The notes: a model not told the origin generated them from the sequence alone. A stretch of DNA of 64,000 nt from Acheta domesticus (GCA_031308135.1 JAHLJT010008756.1:130446997-130510996), one strand, 5' to 3'; positions 11,138 to 22,964 are shown, counted from the first letter of the stretch. Made by a program: numbers and translations.

Positions 11138-11757
11138 GGGCGAGCGGGTAAGAGAGCGGGCGAGCGGGTAAAAGGGCGGGCGAGCGGGTAAGAGGGCGAG
11201 CGAGCGGGTAAGAAGGCGAGCGAGCGGGTAAGAGGGCGAGCGAGCGGGTAAGAGGGCGGGCGAGCGGGTAAGAGGGCGAGCGAGCGGGTAAGAGGGCGAG
11301 CGAACGGGTAAGAGAGCGGGCGAGCGGGTAAGAGGGCGGGCGAACGGGTAAGAGAGCAGGCGAGCGGGTAAGAGGGCGGGCGAGCGGGTAAGAGGGCGGG
11401 CGAGCGGGTAAGAGGGCGGGTGAGCGGGTAAGAGGGCGAGCGAGCGGGTAAGAGGGCGAGCGAGCGGGTAAGAGGGCGAGCGAGCGGGTAAGAGGGCGGG
11501 CGAGCGGGTAAGAGGGCGAGCGAGCGGGTAAGAGGGCGAGCGAGCGGCTAAGAGGGCGGGTGAGCGGGTAAGAGGGCGAGCGAGCGGGTAAGAGGGCGGG
11601 CGAGCGGGTAAGAGGGCGGGCGAGCGGGTAAGAGGGCGGGCGAGCGGGTAAGAGGGCGGGTGAGCAGGTAAGAGGGCGAGCGAGTAGGTAAGAGGGCGAG
11701 CGAGCGGGTAAGAGACCGGGCGGGTAAGAGAGCAGGCGAGCGAGTAAGAGGCGAGGG
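11138..11757. repeat. 20-bp minisatellite, ~30 units
   Basis: The unit is gagcgggtaagagggcgagc with g/a substitutions (ggcgggc against ggcgagc). It is very regular across about 620 bp and degenerates at the right edge. The minus-strand frames of 270-350 codons (Leu-Ala-Arg-Pro/Ser-Tyr-Pro polymers) are repeat artefacts. Each unit contains ggtaagag, which resembles a 5' splice donor on the + strand. Confidence 0.95.
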
Positions 11758-11924
11758 GACAAGCGGACCGGCGGGCAGACAGGCAGTGGGGTTCTCGAGC
11801 CAAGAGCCGCTATCCATTGAGAGTGCACACGCACACGAGGAATACTCGCAATTTAAAGATTATCCTCTCTCCTACTTCTTCATGTACATCATCTTCATTA
11901 TCATCTTCTTCTTTGTCTTTTTGG

Positions 11925-12478
11925 ATGATTGATTGTTAGTGATTCCGGGCGCGTCAACTACTGATGTCATTAGTTCTGTAGGTGTAGTGCACGTTTTCCC
12001 GCTTAGTTGGCGGTGATCTTCCCCCGCTGGATAGCGAGATCCGACACCCACCTTCCGTCAGCTAGAGGGGTTTTCCCCAACGATGTATCTTCCAGTAGCG
12101 GGGCACCGCCTCAGCTGGGACAAGCTCTAAGCTCCCGACCGATCTCCCGGCATGTGTGGTAGTATAGTGCATGTTAGTGTAAGTTTGTGTAAGTGGTGAG
12201 GTTAGGGCAAGGAAGAGGAAGGGAAGATTGCGTGCGGTCCGTGGCCCGTTTCTTAGGGAACTGATCCGACATTCGCCTGTTATTGATCGGAGAAACCATG
12301 GAAAACTACAGATCAGAGTAGCCGGACGCTTGAATTCTCCTCCAGACAGCAACTGAATTTTGACATAGCTGACAAGGTACTGTCGAAAAGCCTGCCGCCG
12401 TCGGGACTCGAACCTAGGACCCCCCGGTCAGAGGCACGGCAATGACATTAGCTGATGCCCCGAGGCACCTCTCGCGGT
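11925..12478 (-). mobile_element. SINE-A copy 3, near full length
   Basis: In the + strand listing it starts with the reversed tail (gatgattgattgttagtgat) and ends with the reversed head (gaggcacctctcgcgg). On the minus strand the B box reads ggttcgagtcc, an exact match to the pol III consensus GGTTCGANTCC. A head motif (gaggtgcctcggggcatc) lies upstream where an A box would be expected. The next 190 bp at the head side are a polypyrimidine tract that takes part in the inverted duplication described separately. Confidence 0.9.
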
Positions 12479-13365
12479 TTCTTCTTCTTCTTCTTCTTCT
12501 TTTTCTCAATTTCGTTCTTCTCTTTCTGACTTTCCTACCTCTCTCTTCTTTTCGTACTTCCTTCTTTTCACCTCGTATTCTGTACCTCTTCTTTCTCCTT
12601 TTTCTCCTCGTTTTTCACACCCTTCTTTTCCTCCTCTTCCTTCTCCAACATCTCCTTCCCCTTTCTAACCCCGTCGAGTAGGACGAACGCGATGCTATCT
12701 CCGGTGGCGGCGCCCAGGTCGAAATGTGAGCGTGCGAGCCTACGCGCTGGATGTCTCTTCTTCCCATAACGCTCACTGGCCGCGCTTCGCCTGGACGACC
12801 GACGACCGGTCGGCTGGCGCTTAGAGGCCATCGCTGTCACCTAAGCCAGGGCTGTCCAACTGACGGCCCGCGGGCCGCATGCGGCCCGCCGGATCTTTTG
12901 GGGGTTGGAAAGGGGAGGAGAAGATGAAGAAGGAAGAGGAGGAAAAGAAGGGTGTGAAAAACGAGGAGGAAAAGGAGAAAGAAGAGGAGCAGAATACGAG
13001 GTGAAAAGAAGGAAGTAGGAAAAGAAGAAAGAGATAGGCAGGTCAGAAAGAGAAGAACGAAATTGAGAAGAAGAAGAAGAAGGACACACCGTGAGAGGTG
13101 GCTCGGGGCATCAGCTAATGTCATTGCAGTGCTTCTGACCGGGAGGTCCTAGGTTCAAGTCTCGACGGTGACAGGCTTTTCGACAGTAGCTTGTCACCTA
13201 GGTCAAAATTCAGTTGCTGTCTGCAGGAGAATTCTAGCGGCCGGCTGCTCTGATCGGTAGTTATCCATCCGGTTTCTCCGATCAATAATCTAAAAGTCGA
13301 TCGGTTTCTCCGATCAATAACAGGAGAATGTCGGATCAGTTCCCTAAGAAACGTGCCACGGCCCG
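12235..13365. repeat. Large inverted duplication, ~0.4-kb arms, ~230-bp spacer
   Basis: The left arm (about 12235-12670) and the right arm (about 12902-13365) are reverse complements at roughly 90% by eye. Both contain part of SINE-A plus a polypurine/polypyrimidine tract of ~185 bp with matching non-repetitive landmarks (gggtgtgaaaaacgagga, cagaatacgaggtgaaaag, gaagaacgaaattgaga). The two SINE parts share a private variant (gttccctaagaaacg), so they come from one source. The arm boundaries are approximate. Confidence 0.85.
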
Positions 13366-13612
13366 CGACTGCTTTGAAAAAAATTATTATATCAAATAGA
13401 ATACAATTGCACAATTTATCTTATTTTTATTTAATAATATATTAATTTTCTCGTTGTATTAAGTACCTTGAATAAAAGTTGTATCTAATACACATTTGTT
13501 TCAGTGTAATCTCAGTAGTTAGGGTTAAAACCATCTTAAATTACGGTGCGGCCTTCGGCTTAACAGGAATCTGATATGTGGCCCATAATCCCTTCTAAGT
13601 TGGACAGTCCTG
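12847..13612. mobile_element. hAT-like non-autonomous element (766 bp)
   Basis: The left end is cagggctgtccaactga followed by a palindromic ggcccgcgggcc...gcatgcggcccgc stretch. The right end is agttggacagtcctg, the inverse of the left. The flanking 8-bp target duplication is acctaagc at 12839-12846 and gcctaagc at 13613-13620, with one mismatch. The GC-rich subterminal sequence and 8-bp duplication are typical of hAT elements. The interior is largely replaced by the right arm of the inverted duplication with SINE-A copy 4. No transposase is visible. Confidence 0.85.
13084..13372 (+). mobile_element. SINE-A copy 4, 3'-truncated
   Basis: The head acacaccgtgagaggtggctc is followed by catcagctaatgtcattgca, a B-box region (aggttcaagtc), and the gaattctagcggccggctgc block. 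It breaks off after gccacggcccgcg. A local duplication of ggtttctccgatcaata occurs inside. It lies within the hAT-like element and forms the right arm of the inverted duplication. Confidence 0.88.
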
Positions 13613-13754
13613 GCCTAAGCCACGTACACAGCGCCAGACCAGCAGGCCAGCAGAGGCGGCCCGGAGTCTTAGCGCCCAGCACCGAGCAACCGGCCTTGGC
13701 AAACAACTTTGGCGCACCCTTCATCCGGCATTCAGCAACCGCGGTCTCTACTTC

Positions 13755-14215
13755 CCAGCACAGCACAAAGCCTTAGCATATTACCTCAGAATCCAGCGCT
13801 CAGCTTCCAGCACCAAACGCTTTGCAGCCTGCACTTAGAATTCAGAACAGCGCTTTCAGCACAGCACAAAGTCTTAGCATGTTACCTCAGCACCCAGCAT
13901 CCAGTGCTGAGCTTCCAGCGTCCAGCATCAAACGCTCTGCACCCTGCACTTAGAATCTAGGACAATGCTCCCAGCACAGCACAAAGCCTTAGGATACTAC
14001 CTCAGCATCCAGCATCCAGTGCTAAACTTCCAGCGTCCAGCTTCAAACGCTCTGCACCCTGCACTTAGAATCCAGGACAACGCTTTCAGCACAGCACAAA
14101 GTCTTAGCATGTTACCTAAGCATCCAGTGCTGAGCTTCCAGCGTTCCCTTCCTGCACCAAGCACTTAGCACCCTGGGCTTAGTATTCAGGACAGTGTTCA
14201 GCAATCAGTGATTGG
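13755..14215. repeat. ~115-bp minisatellite, four units
   Basis: The landmark cagcacagcacaaag occurs at about 13756, 13857, 13972 and 14087 (spacings 101, 115, 115). It is followed each time by cttagcatgttacctcagca-type sequence, ccagtgctgagcttccagcg, and ctctgcaccctgcacttaga. There is internal sub-repetition of ccagc and agcac words. It begins just outside the hAT-like element's right target duplication. Confidence 0.85.
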
Positions 14216-15990
14216 CGCTTGGCACCTTGCTTCAATTTTAGCAACTACCACCTCCTGTCTATTTCTAGTTTTACTTCTAGGTATCGTGTCTAGTTTTTCG
14301 TCCATTGTTGATAAACTATTGTGTTGTTCGCAATGTCTGTTTTTTGTTGCTCAAGTATAACATGACGTATACTTATTATTAAATTCGCAATACCAATGGG
14401 AGATTAATCAATGGAAGAACTATTTCCGCAAATGTTAATCTGTTCACAGAATGTATATATACTGTCCAACTGCACAGATTCACTGCTTGTATGTAAAGAA
14501 ACTTTAAACCCAAATGCTCCACTAAAATATTTTTTGTCAGGAAAGTTCAAAAACCAATAACTAATAAATAACATTAGTGTTATTTAATTACCAAACGAAC
14601 TTTGAACATTGATTGTTAAGGCGGCGATATAGCTCCTTTTTCAGATTTGGGTTATTGTTCAATTTTTTGGGAGAGCGGTCATCAGTTTTGGTTACGGCGA
14701 GACGAAATGTAATGGTATCCTCGTTCGCTCGTTCGATCTCTGAAAAGACACGGTATACCCTTCTTATTAGAAGATAGTATAAATAAATAAGCAATCAGGG
14801 AATAAATCGTTCAACCCGTTACCTCAGTCTCACACGAAAAACAATGCCTTCTTTTAATCTGTATTCCACAAAATTCCACTCGTGCAAGCACATGCGTTTC
14901 CCGCGGTAAAATGGTTGCTCTTTGAAATGTTTCATAAAAGGCGACAAGTTATGCCAACCTTGCTAAGTTAAACTGTTCTCATGGAACGTTAATGCGAGCG
15001 CACTGAAGCTCGTTCACTGGGCGAAGCGACTGCTTTGAAAAACTTGTTTTTCCGTTTGAATTTGTGTTTCAATGCTGTCATTGGTTTAAAAAAGAAAACA
15101 AAGGAAATCTGGTGTGTCTAAGTAATTTTCTCTGCACTGGTGCTTTGGAGTGCAGTCTAGACGGTGCTGCGACCTTGCGACGAAAGATGAAACTGTTACG
15201 AAACAGCTTTTGTGTCAAATACTATTATGACTACCAAAGAAATCGTATATTTCCGCGCTTTTTCGCCACCAGCACGCGGATTTGGAGGGAATTTTTATAA
15301 GTCCGACGCGGTACGTTCAAAATGCAAATTCTGAGCTAGTAATAAAGGGCCAAAGATTGTTATAAAAACCATTCTCCCGCCACGGCGCCAAATATGAATA
15401 TGAAATGTATGTGCCAACAATTGATAAATACCTCAAATGATTGAAATGTTGAAACTAATATATGTTGTTTCGGAGCAATATCATCAATGGGAATAATTTT
15501 CAATCGTTGTAACTTATCGTAGATATTGCCCTTTGTTCTTAGTTAACTCATCATTGATTAGGTTGAACACAATAGTACTACGATTGCTTTTGTTTTAATC
15601 GCCAATAACAATTTACCAAACTATTAAACCTGAGCTTTCATTTGCCCTTTCATAGCTATGTCTGGAACAGTTCAATTCCATGCCAACCGTTTCATAGCTA
15701 TTCATTGCATTTTGATCATTCTTTCTGATGTATGATAAATTTGTAATTGGAATATTTTTATAGATTTTTACATTTAAATGCCGTTTTATTCCATTTAGTG
15801 TGATAAAAGTTTCTGTATGATTGGGCATTGTTTTTTTTATTGACCAAATAGCACTTAACCGTTTTAAATAACAAAATCTTCTCCAAATCAAACCACCAAC
15901 TACATTACCTCAGTGACAACATTCATCTCTTATTTAGGCTATATTTTGTAAGGTATAGATTGTCATTCTATTTCTATTTGTAACTTACTT
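14216..15990. other. No gene recognised
   Basis: AT-rich sequence. Frames of up to about 90 codons (for example minus strand 15613-15891) show no family resemblance and no splice context. Confidence 0.45.
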
Positions 15991-15991
15991 A

Positions 15992-16135
15992 CAGGCAAGG
16001 TCCAATAATTCTTTGAAATCACCTTATTAAATTGTTTCTATTTAACTAAACTAGACATATGGACATATGTCCATATTTAGTTAAATATAAACAATTTAAT
16101 AAGGTGATTTTCAAAAATTTATTGGACCTTACCTG
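15992..16135. mobile_element. Palindromic Tc1/mariner-like MITE (144 bp)
   Basis: The arms of about 60 bp are nearly perfect inverted copies. Each begins cagg(c/t)aaggtccaataa and runs inward through atcaccttattaaattgttt to atttaactaaa, around a short loop with catatggacatatg. TA dinucleotides flank both ends (15990-15991 and 16136-16137), as expected for Tc1/mariner-type insertion. There is no coding capacity. Confidence 0.9.
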
Positions 16136-16159
16136 TATGTAAAGTACCTGTTGGATAGT

Positions 16160-16280
16160 TTCTGTGTGTCCATTGATTTTCGTTAACTGTTTAACTCAGC
16201 CAACAGGTTATGGTGCCCAGAACCTACGTAATAACACCGCTCGGAAAATAGTTAACGAAAATCAATGGACACACATAAAC
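16160..16280. repeat. Inverted repeat with ~30-bp arms around a possible PBS-like motif
   Basis: tgtgtgtccattgattttcg then ttaactg at the left pairs with agttaacgaaaatcaatgga then cacac at the right. The loop holds caacaggttatggtgcccag, which resembles the junction of an LTR end and a primer-binding site used by Copia-type elements. That reading is speculative because no LTR or pol sequence is nearby. Confidence 0.55.
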
Positions 16281-16432
16281 TGTTCACACGTTTATAATAA
16301 CTTATAAAACAAGACAAAATACATCTCCGGTTGCAGAGCAACAGGAAAATACAGAATATACGTCGCACGGCGCTAGGCAACCACACACGTAGCTGGAGAT
16401 CATACCGTCCGACTCGATTTCCAATAGTACCA

Positions 16433-16951
16433 ATTTTCATCACCGCTGCAGGACCGCTGAACGAGAGAGATCCTAGGTTCGATCCCTGGCAGTAGAGGAT
16501 TTTTGACACTAACTACGTGAATATAACCAGGTCGATTTTGGAAACTGTCTGGAGTAAGCGGTCCGCTGCTCTGATGGGCAGTTTGCGATGTTTCTCCGTT
16601 CAATATCAGGCGACATTTGAATCAGTACCTTAACAAACGGGCCACGAACCGCGCGTGATCTTTCCTTCTCCTACCTTGTCCTTTCCTCACCCCTTACACA
16701 CACACACACACACAAACATTCACTTGCATTACACTACCACACATGTCGGTAGTCTAGTCGGGAGCAGTAGACCCGGCTGAAGCAGTGCCCCGCTATTGGG
16801 AGATACCTCGATGAAGAAAACACGCAGACGCGTAAGGCGGTATCTCTCCGTCCACCGGGTAGAACACCGCACCTCCCGTAATAAAAAAACATGCACTACA
16901 TTTACGGAACGAATGACAATAGCAGTTCATACGCCAGGAAGCATGAAATAA
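16433..16951 (+). mobile_element. SINE-A copy 5, diverged
   Basis: It contains the B-box region (aggttcgatccc), tttctccgttcaata, caaacgggccacgaacc, a (CA)n run at about 16696-16714, the cccggctgaagcagtgcccc block, and acatttacggaacgaatga near the tail. It differs from other copies throughout, so it is an older insertion. The extreme head is unclear. Confidence 0.85.
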
Positions 16952-17374
16952 TCATTCTAACGTGTAGGTGGGTGTCATAACTCAAGTTGCAGGAGACCTC
17001 TCAACGTCCTAGCTAGAACGTGTAGCATGTTCGTGAGACTAAAGACAAAAGTAGTTGACTCACTAATAACTCACACGCGTCAACCTCCAAAAAGAAAGCG
17101 TAATGGCAGTAGATACACGAAACACTATGTTTCAATTGTGTGAACATAACAAATATTCATCTAAAAGTGTATTCATCTTTGAGACGATTTCATTAGGTTA
17201 AAACGTTTCAGATAAGTCAGGAGGTGAATGAACGCTCAAACTAAAAATGTTTGTTAATTTTCACGGACTATGAGAACAAAAAAAACATTAACCACCATCA
17301 ACCTCGACTATGAGTAATTATTATCAACGGGACATGGTGAAACCTTTTGAAAGTATCCTAATATCTATGGTCCA

Positions 17375-17968
17375 CCTTTCTTTAGATTCAGCGTTGTCTA
17401 TATATAAATATATAATTCGCCCAACTTTGACATATGCATGCCCCATTTGGGGTGGTGCAGCGAAATCACATATTCACAAATTAGAAGTTATACAAAATAA
17501 ATATCTAGGAAAAGCATTTAAAGCACCCTGGTTTATAAGCAACGATCAAATATTACACGAACTCAGTATTCTGCCTCTAAAATCCTGGATCCTTCGACTC
17601 TCAGACAAATTCTATACTTCCCTTACTTCTTCTCCTGCTTATACATCTTTTCAACTTGGAAAAACAGCTAATCCTTTTCAGAGAATTAAATCACGTAATT
17701 CAAAAAATCTCTTACATCCTCCATAGTTAACTTCACTCCATGTTTCTACTATTTATTGTATAAATTTCATATATTATAAACTATTTATAACCATTATTTA
17801 TTTTTATCATTGTCTCATCAAAATCAAAAATACCTATACATGTCAATAGTATGTTAGAGGTTACTTTTTAAGTTTCTCCTCATATTCTATTCAATGTTTT
17901 GTAATGTTCGTTGAAAGACAAATATTTTGTCGAACAAGTATCAATAAATATATTAAAAAAAGAAAAAC
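17375..17968 (+). mobile_element. 5'-truncated LINE (Jockey-like) with 12-bp TSD
   Basis: The insertion is bracketed by atctatggtcca at 17363-17374 and 17969-17980 and ends in an A-rich tail after tcaataaatatatta. An open frame from the left boundary to the stop at 17724-17726 encodes about 115 residues of the region after the reverse-transcriptase catalytic core: a YKYIIRPTLTYACPIWG motif, then HKLEVIQNKYL, then a short variable C-terminus. This matches the 'thumb' segment of Jockey-clade non-LTR elements. The catalytic FADD region and endonuclease are absent, so it is a dead-on-arrival copy. The frame is intact, so insertion may be fairly recent. ORF symbols are omitted because the element family name is unknown. 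Confidence 0.9.
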
Positions 17969-17980
17969 ATCTATGGTCCA

Positions 17981-20340
17981 TAAACATACCAGTGAATACG
18001 ATGTGTTAGTCAGTTGTGAGTAGCACATTTATTGTGACCTCGAAACATTGCTGTAGGAATTTTATCACTATGGTCGGGTGAACTAAGAGCGATAATTCCG
18101 TGTTTATGGACAAATTTCACAATTATAGTGTAAATATTTTATCCTCGTTATTTCAATGAGATTATCGTATGAATATTGCGCGAATTATGGAGGATTTTCA
18201 ATCGCCTAACTTCGTATATTAATTATAACTTAATTATAAATCGTAACGATTATCATATTATTAGTATTTGGGGCTGTAAAATGAATGTATCAGCATTCAT
18301 CCAATAATTTTATATCAGATAGATGTAAATTTTTTTTCTCTTCAAGTGCGTTCTTGTGCAATTTTTACGTACAAATTTCACTCACAGACTTTAAAAATGG
18401 GTGTTCCTTTGAATACATAAATTTCAAGTCATGAATTAAACATATCATCTGAACGTCTCTGTTCCCTGTATTTACTCGTCACTTTCAAATAAGAGTGTAG
18501 CAATAAAAAATGCGATAAACAATTCATTTAATTTAACATATACATATGTTGAACTAAACTCGTTCTTAAGATAAAAGGAGGTGAAGTAATTATGTAGAAG
18601 AAGTCTAACAATTAATCTGATGAGTATCTGAGAGTTTCCAACTAATATTGTAATAATTATCTGATCGAACAATTATTGCAAATGATGTCACCGAATAAAT
18701 AATTAATAATTTAAAAACAAACATATTGTCACTATTCTTAACTGAATCCCCCTACAATATTCTGGAAGAATTCTAGAAAAGCCCGTGTTTTAATGGTTCC
18801 AATGCACCAACGAGAACATTCCTCAAAGGCCGTGAATTCCTATACATTCTTTCCGGCATTTACACATTAATCGCTACGAATTTATTCATTGGATTTACGA
18901 TAAATAAATCTAATTTTGCAATTAATTATCAAACGTTGTGATGAGGGAATTAACCACCTAAAAAACGTTTCGGCAGTTTACATGCCACTTATGGTACTGA
19001 TCACATTAAATTGCGGTCGATATGACGAATCATTTCGTTCTATTTCTAGGCGGATGTGCCCAGAACATTCTGAAATAATTCTGATTTTTTTTTATTTTTA
19101 AGGCACCTACAGTAGTGAAACTCTAGACTGCCTACACATCTCTACATTGCCTTTTTGGCTTAACGTGAATCCTTAGGACAAGTTTTGTTACAATGACGAT
19201 AGTTTTTCATTATATTGACAATAGTTGAACTAATGTAATGAAACACGAAAACAAGTACTTCAATCGATACTTCTACATGTAACTCTTTGTTTATGAGTAT
19301 AGACCTGTCAAGAAACTGTATTGTTTAAAATTCCTGTTTAACTCGAACTAGCCAAATTAAAGTTGTCAACATCAAAGTACCCGTCGCCGAAGGTGTTAGG
19401 TTACGCTAGTAAATATTTGCTAGTAAACTTGAATGTTCACAGAATTGTATCCCATTATACTTATTGACAGAAGTATTAGCATGTATTCAGTACACTAACA
19501 ATCATTCGATTTAAATTACAAGCACTTGGCAAGCTGTTTTTGAGAAAGTGATGACTGGAACTTAATGCAATTGCGTATTTTCATTGATTGCCCATATAAG
19601 AAATGAATATAACTTTACCTATCACCAGAAGTAAAACAAATCTAGCTCACTTTAATTTTGCACATTTTTTTATATTTCTGAGATTTTTTCAGCGACATAT
19701 TTTAAAGTGTGTGACATATTTATGTAATATATTTCAGGAGTTTGTGTAGAAATGGGTCGAAATTAGATATTTTCATGTATATATCTTTCAAAAGAAAAGT
19801 GAATTAAACCAAGCCAATGCTACAGTACCAACATAATATTTCCAATAGTATTCTGATATGATTGTTTTCTCTTGAATCGATTTACTTCCGGTAACATTAT
19901 TCGTGTACATGGACTTCGTGAATTCGGCTGAATGTTTTGCCATCTTGTAGCAATGCTATTGGTTCTCTCGCATAATATTTTTTTATTATAACGTTTGAAA
20001 ATATATTTTTACTGTGCAAGTTTTGTACTACAGAGTAAAATGAAGATACCGATAAAAATGTTGCTAACTACATTGTTGTTTAACGCCTATTCTTAGTTTT
20101 CAGCGCATATATTGGCTATTTTAAGTACGTATATTGCCAATTTTACGTATATTGCCAACTTTTTTAGTCCATGAAATTCCAGGGTCTACTGATGAAAATT
20201 TAGTTGCGTACAGCAGAAAGGAACGCTCCCTGCCGCCATCTGAGTATTTAAAAATGTTCTCAAAATATCCTGGAGGAACGCGAAGGAAAAGTGAAGCATT
20301 ATCTGAGTCTTTGCTGCCTCTCACTGCTTGAGCCGCGTCT
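17981..20340. other. AT-rich DNA, no gene recognised
   Basis: Neither strand shows a convincing exon, tRNA-like fold or terminal repeat. Confidence 0.5.
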
Positions 20341-20349
20341 GGCTCGGAC

Positions 20350-21186
20350 AGGGACGACGACGACGGCGACGGCGAAGACGACGACAACGAAGACGACGAC
20401 GACAACGAAGACGACGACGACAACGAAGACGACGACGACAACGAAGACGACGACGACAACGAAGACGACGACGACAACGAAGACGACGACGACAACGAAG
20501 ACGACGACGACAACGAAGACGACGACGACAACGAAGACGACGACGACGACAACGAAGACGACGACGACGACAACGAAGACGACGACGACAACGAAGACGA
20601 CGACGACGACAACGAAGACGACGACGACGACAACGAAGACGACGACGACGACAACGAAGACGACGACGACAACGAAGACGACGACGACGACAACGAAGAC
20701 GACGACGACGACAACGAAGACGACGACGACGACAACGAAGACGACGACGACGACAACGAAGACGACGACGACGACAACGAAGACGACGACGACGACAACG
20801 AAGACGACGACGACGACAACGAAGACGACGACGACGACAACGAAGACGACGACGACGACAACGAAGACGACGACGACGACAACGAAGACGACGACGACGA
20901 CAACGAAGACGACGACGACGACAACGAAGACGACGACGACGACAACGAAGACGACGACGACAACGAAGACGACGACGACAACGAAGACGACGACGACAAC
21001 GAAGACGACGACGACGACAACGAAGACGACGACGACGACAACGAAGACGACGACGACGACAACGAAGACGACGACGACGACAACGAAGACGACGACGACG
21101 ACAACGAAGACGACGACGACGAAGACGACGACGACGACGACGAAGACGACGACGACGACGACAACGAAGACGACGACGACGACGAC
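20350..21186. repeat. 15/18-bp minisatellite (GAC)n-AAC-GAA
   Basis: The units are (gac)3-aac-gaa and (gac)4-aac-gaa in runs: mainly 15-mers at the left, 18-mers in the middle, a short patch of 15-mers near 20945-21000, then 18-mers again. The right edge loses the aac and becomes longer gac runs. One frame would read as an Asp-rich polymer with Asn-Glu, but a TGA lies just upstream and no ATG begins it. The other frames read Thr/Lys, Arg/Gln, Ser/Leu and Val/Phe polymers. I treat none as a gene. Confidence 0.95.
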
Positions 21187-21189
21187 GCT

Positions 21190-22960
21190 CCTTCGTTTCC
21201 GACGACGACAACGACGGGCGCGCAGCAAACAAAAGAAAGCGAGGCGACGGCGCCTCGCGGGAGAGCTTTGTTCCGCAGATGCTATCTGAGCTTTGTTAAC
21301 ATTTCCATTACCGTTCTTGGCGATGGGGAATATGGCCGCGCGCTGCTGTAACCCTGCATTATTCATGCCCCGCCGTTCGTGAGAAGACTATCCTCGCACC
21401 AATTAACTGATACAAGAATGATAGGTCCTAACAAACGTTCTGAGTATTAGCACGTAATTTTATCTCGACGGGTGCGTGGCGTCGTTAAAATGTCATGTGT
21501 TTTTTTTTTGTAACCACACGTTTTATGCGTCGTGTGGCATGTTATGGCCTTTTTGTGTCTTCAAATAAGAGGTTGGCTTGTGTCGTACCCTACATTTTTA
21601 TCTCTTCTTCTTATATTCATTTCATTGCTGAGGTAACTAGATCGTTTTGTTTTACATAATCCCCTCCCTTGTAATCATACATTTTGAGCGCCTTCAGATA
21701 GCGTGCGTCGCTTTGTACTTCGACTATGGCGTATAAACGTGTCAGATGTTCTGTCCCACTTTCATAATTTATTTACAACTAAGTTATATATAAAAGTCAA
21801 AAAAAAATTAATGTGTCTTTCCATATTTTATCATAGGGATTTTAAAATTTCATTCCCATGGTCTTCATCTATCAAACAATGTTATAAAATACTACAATTC
21901 CTTAACAAATTCTTTGGATGCATTAAACTCTGCTCTTACTAACGTATTTGAACATGTCTTTGTGATAAATCTGAAGTGATTGGAATCAAACAATACTTCC
22001 AAAAGTAATACATTTTCAAAAGATGAAATGAAACAAATATTTCCTCATCCTTGCAATCTAATGATACTCTTGATAAAAATGTTCACGAATACTCACTTCT
22101 TTGGAATAAAGTTTTTCCATGCCAATGAAGCAAAATGAATGAAGAAAAAGAGCATTTATTAGAGTGATAAGTATTGCGCTCATGGAATTGCATTCCTGCA
22201 ATCCTTATTTTTCTTTGCCTGTCCATTTGAGTCATTTTAAACTCAGGTTGATTCTGTCGTCTTTTGTTTGTTTTGACTGTACAGTACATTAACGTTTTCG
22301 TACTTTTAATTTCTACTTCCTTCACAGCCTTTCCCACTGCCAGTACAAATAAATTATGCCTTATCTCAATATATAACATAATTAACATAACATAATACGG
22401 CTAACCTACTGGCAGATAATTTTTTCAATGATACAATCCATGTGAAAATCTTGCTTTCTTATATTATAAGTCAGCAGTATTATGATGAATGCTCTGCGCG
22501 ATATAGTATCGCGTTCCATCACGTGAACACCCGCAATTGCAGCCAAGGCCTGTTTTCAAAGCTTCTGTCTGTAACTCGCAAATATCAGATGGCATGTTCG
22601 GAGTGAGCATCGCAACTCCGGCGCAATTTGTAACTGCTGCAAATGCCCGGCGCGCTTCTGGCGTGGATAAGGTGACCCGCGGAGAGAAATATGAGCAATT
22701 CATAATGTCCGCGGAGCTATCTGCGCGCGGTGGCTGGCCGTTTATCGAGCACGGCTTGCGCTTCTCCTTTTGCTGCTCTCCCGTCGACTTGGAGGGCGCC
22801 CAGCAGCCTTCTCTTGTCTAGGCCCCGGCCGCTGCAGCTGAGGCGCCCCTCCGCCGGGCGATTTACGACTGCTTCCAGTGGCTGCAAGCAGACGGAAGCG
22901 CAACCTGATCGAACGACCGCCGCCATTTCATGTCAGCTCGCTTCAAGGACAGTACATATA
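21190..22960. other. No gene recognised; moderately GC-rich 3' part
   Basis: AT-rich to about 22500, then a GC-richer stretch (about 22530-22930) that reads open in more than one frame. No family resemblance or good donor/acceptor pair is visible. It ends where LINE homology begins. Confidence 0.4.
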
Positions 22961-22964
22961 CAGG

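Noticed and set aside
11138..11757. CRISPR-like regular repeats (also at 20350-21186 and 59255-59440)
   Set aside because: The units are contiguous with no unique spacers, and the context is eukaryotic.
10751..11834. Minus-strand frames of 278-350 codons rich in Pro, Leu, Ala, Arg
   Set aside because: They are translations of the 20-bp minisatellite and its CpG-rich edge, with no domain or splice evidence.
20121..21366. Five overlapping frames of 300-355 codons
   Set aside because: All read the GAC/AAC/GAA array. The codon-plausible Asp-rich frame has a TGA just upstream and no ATG.
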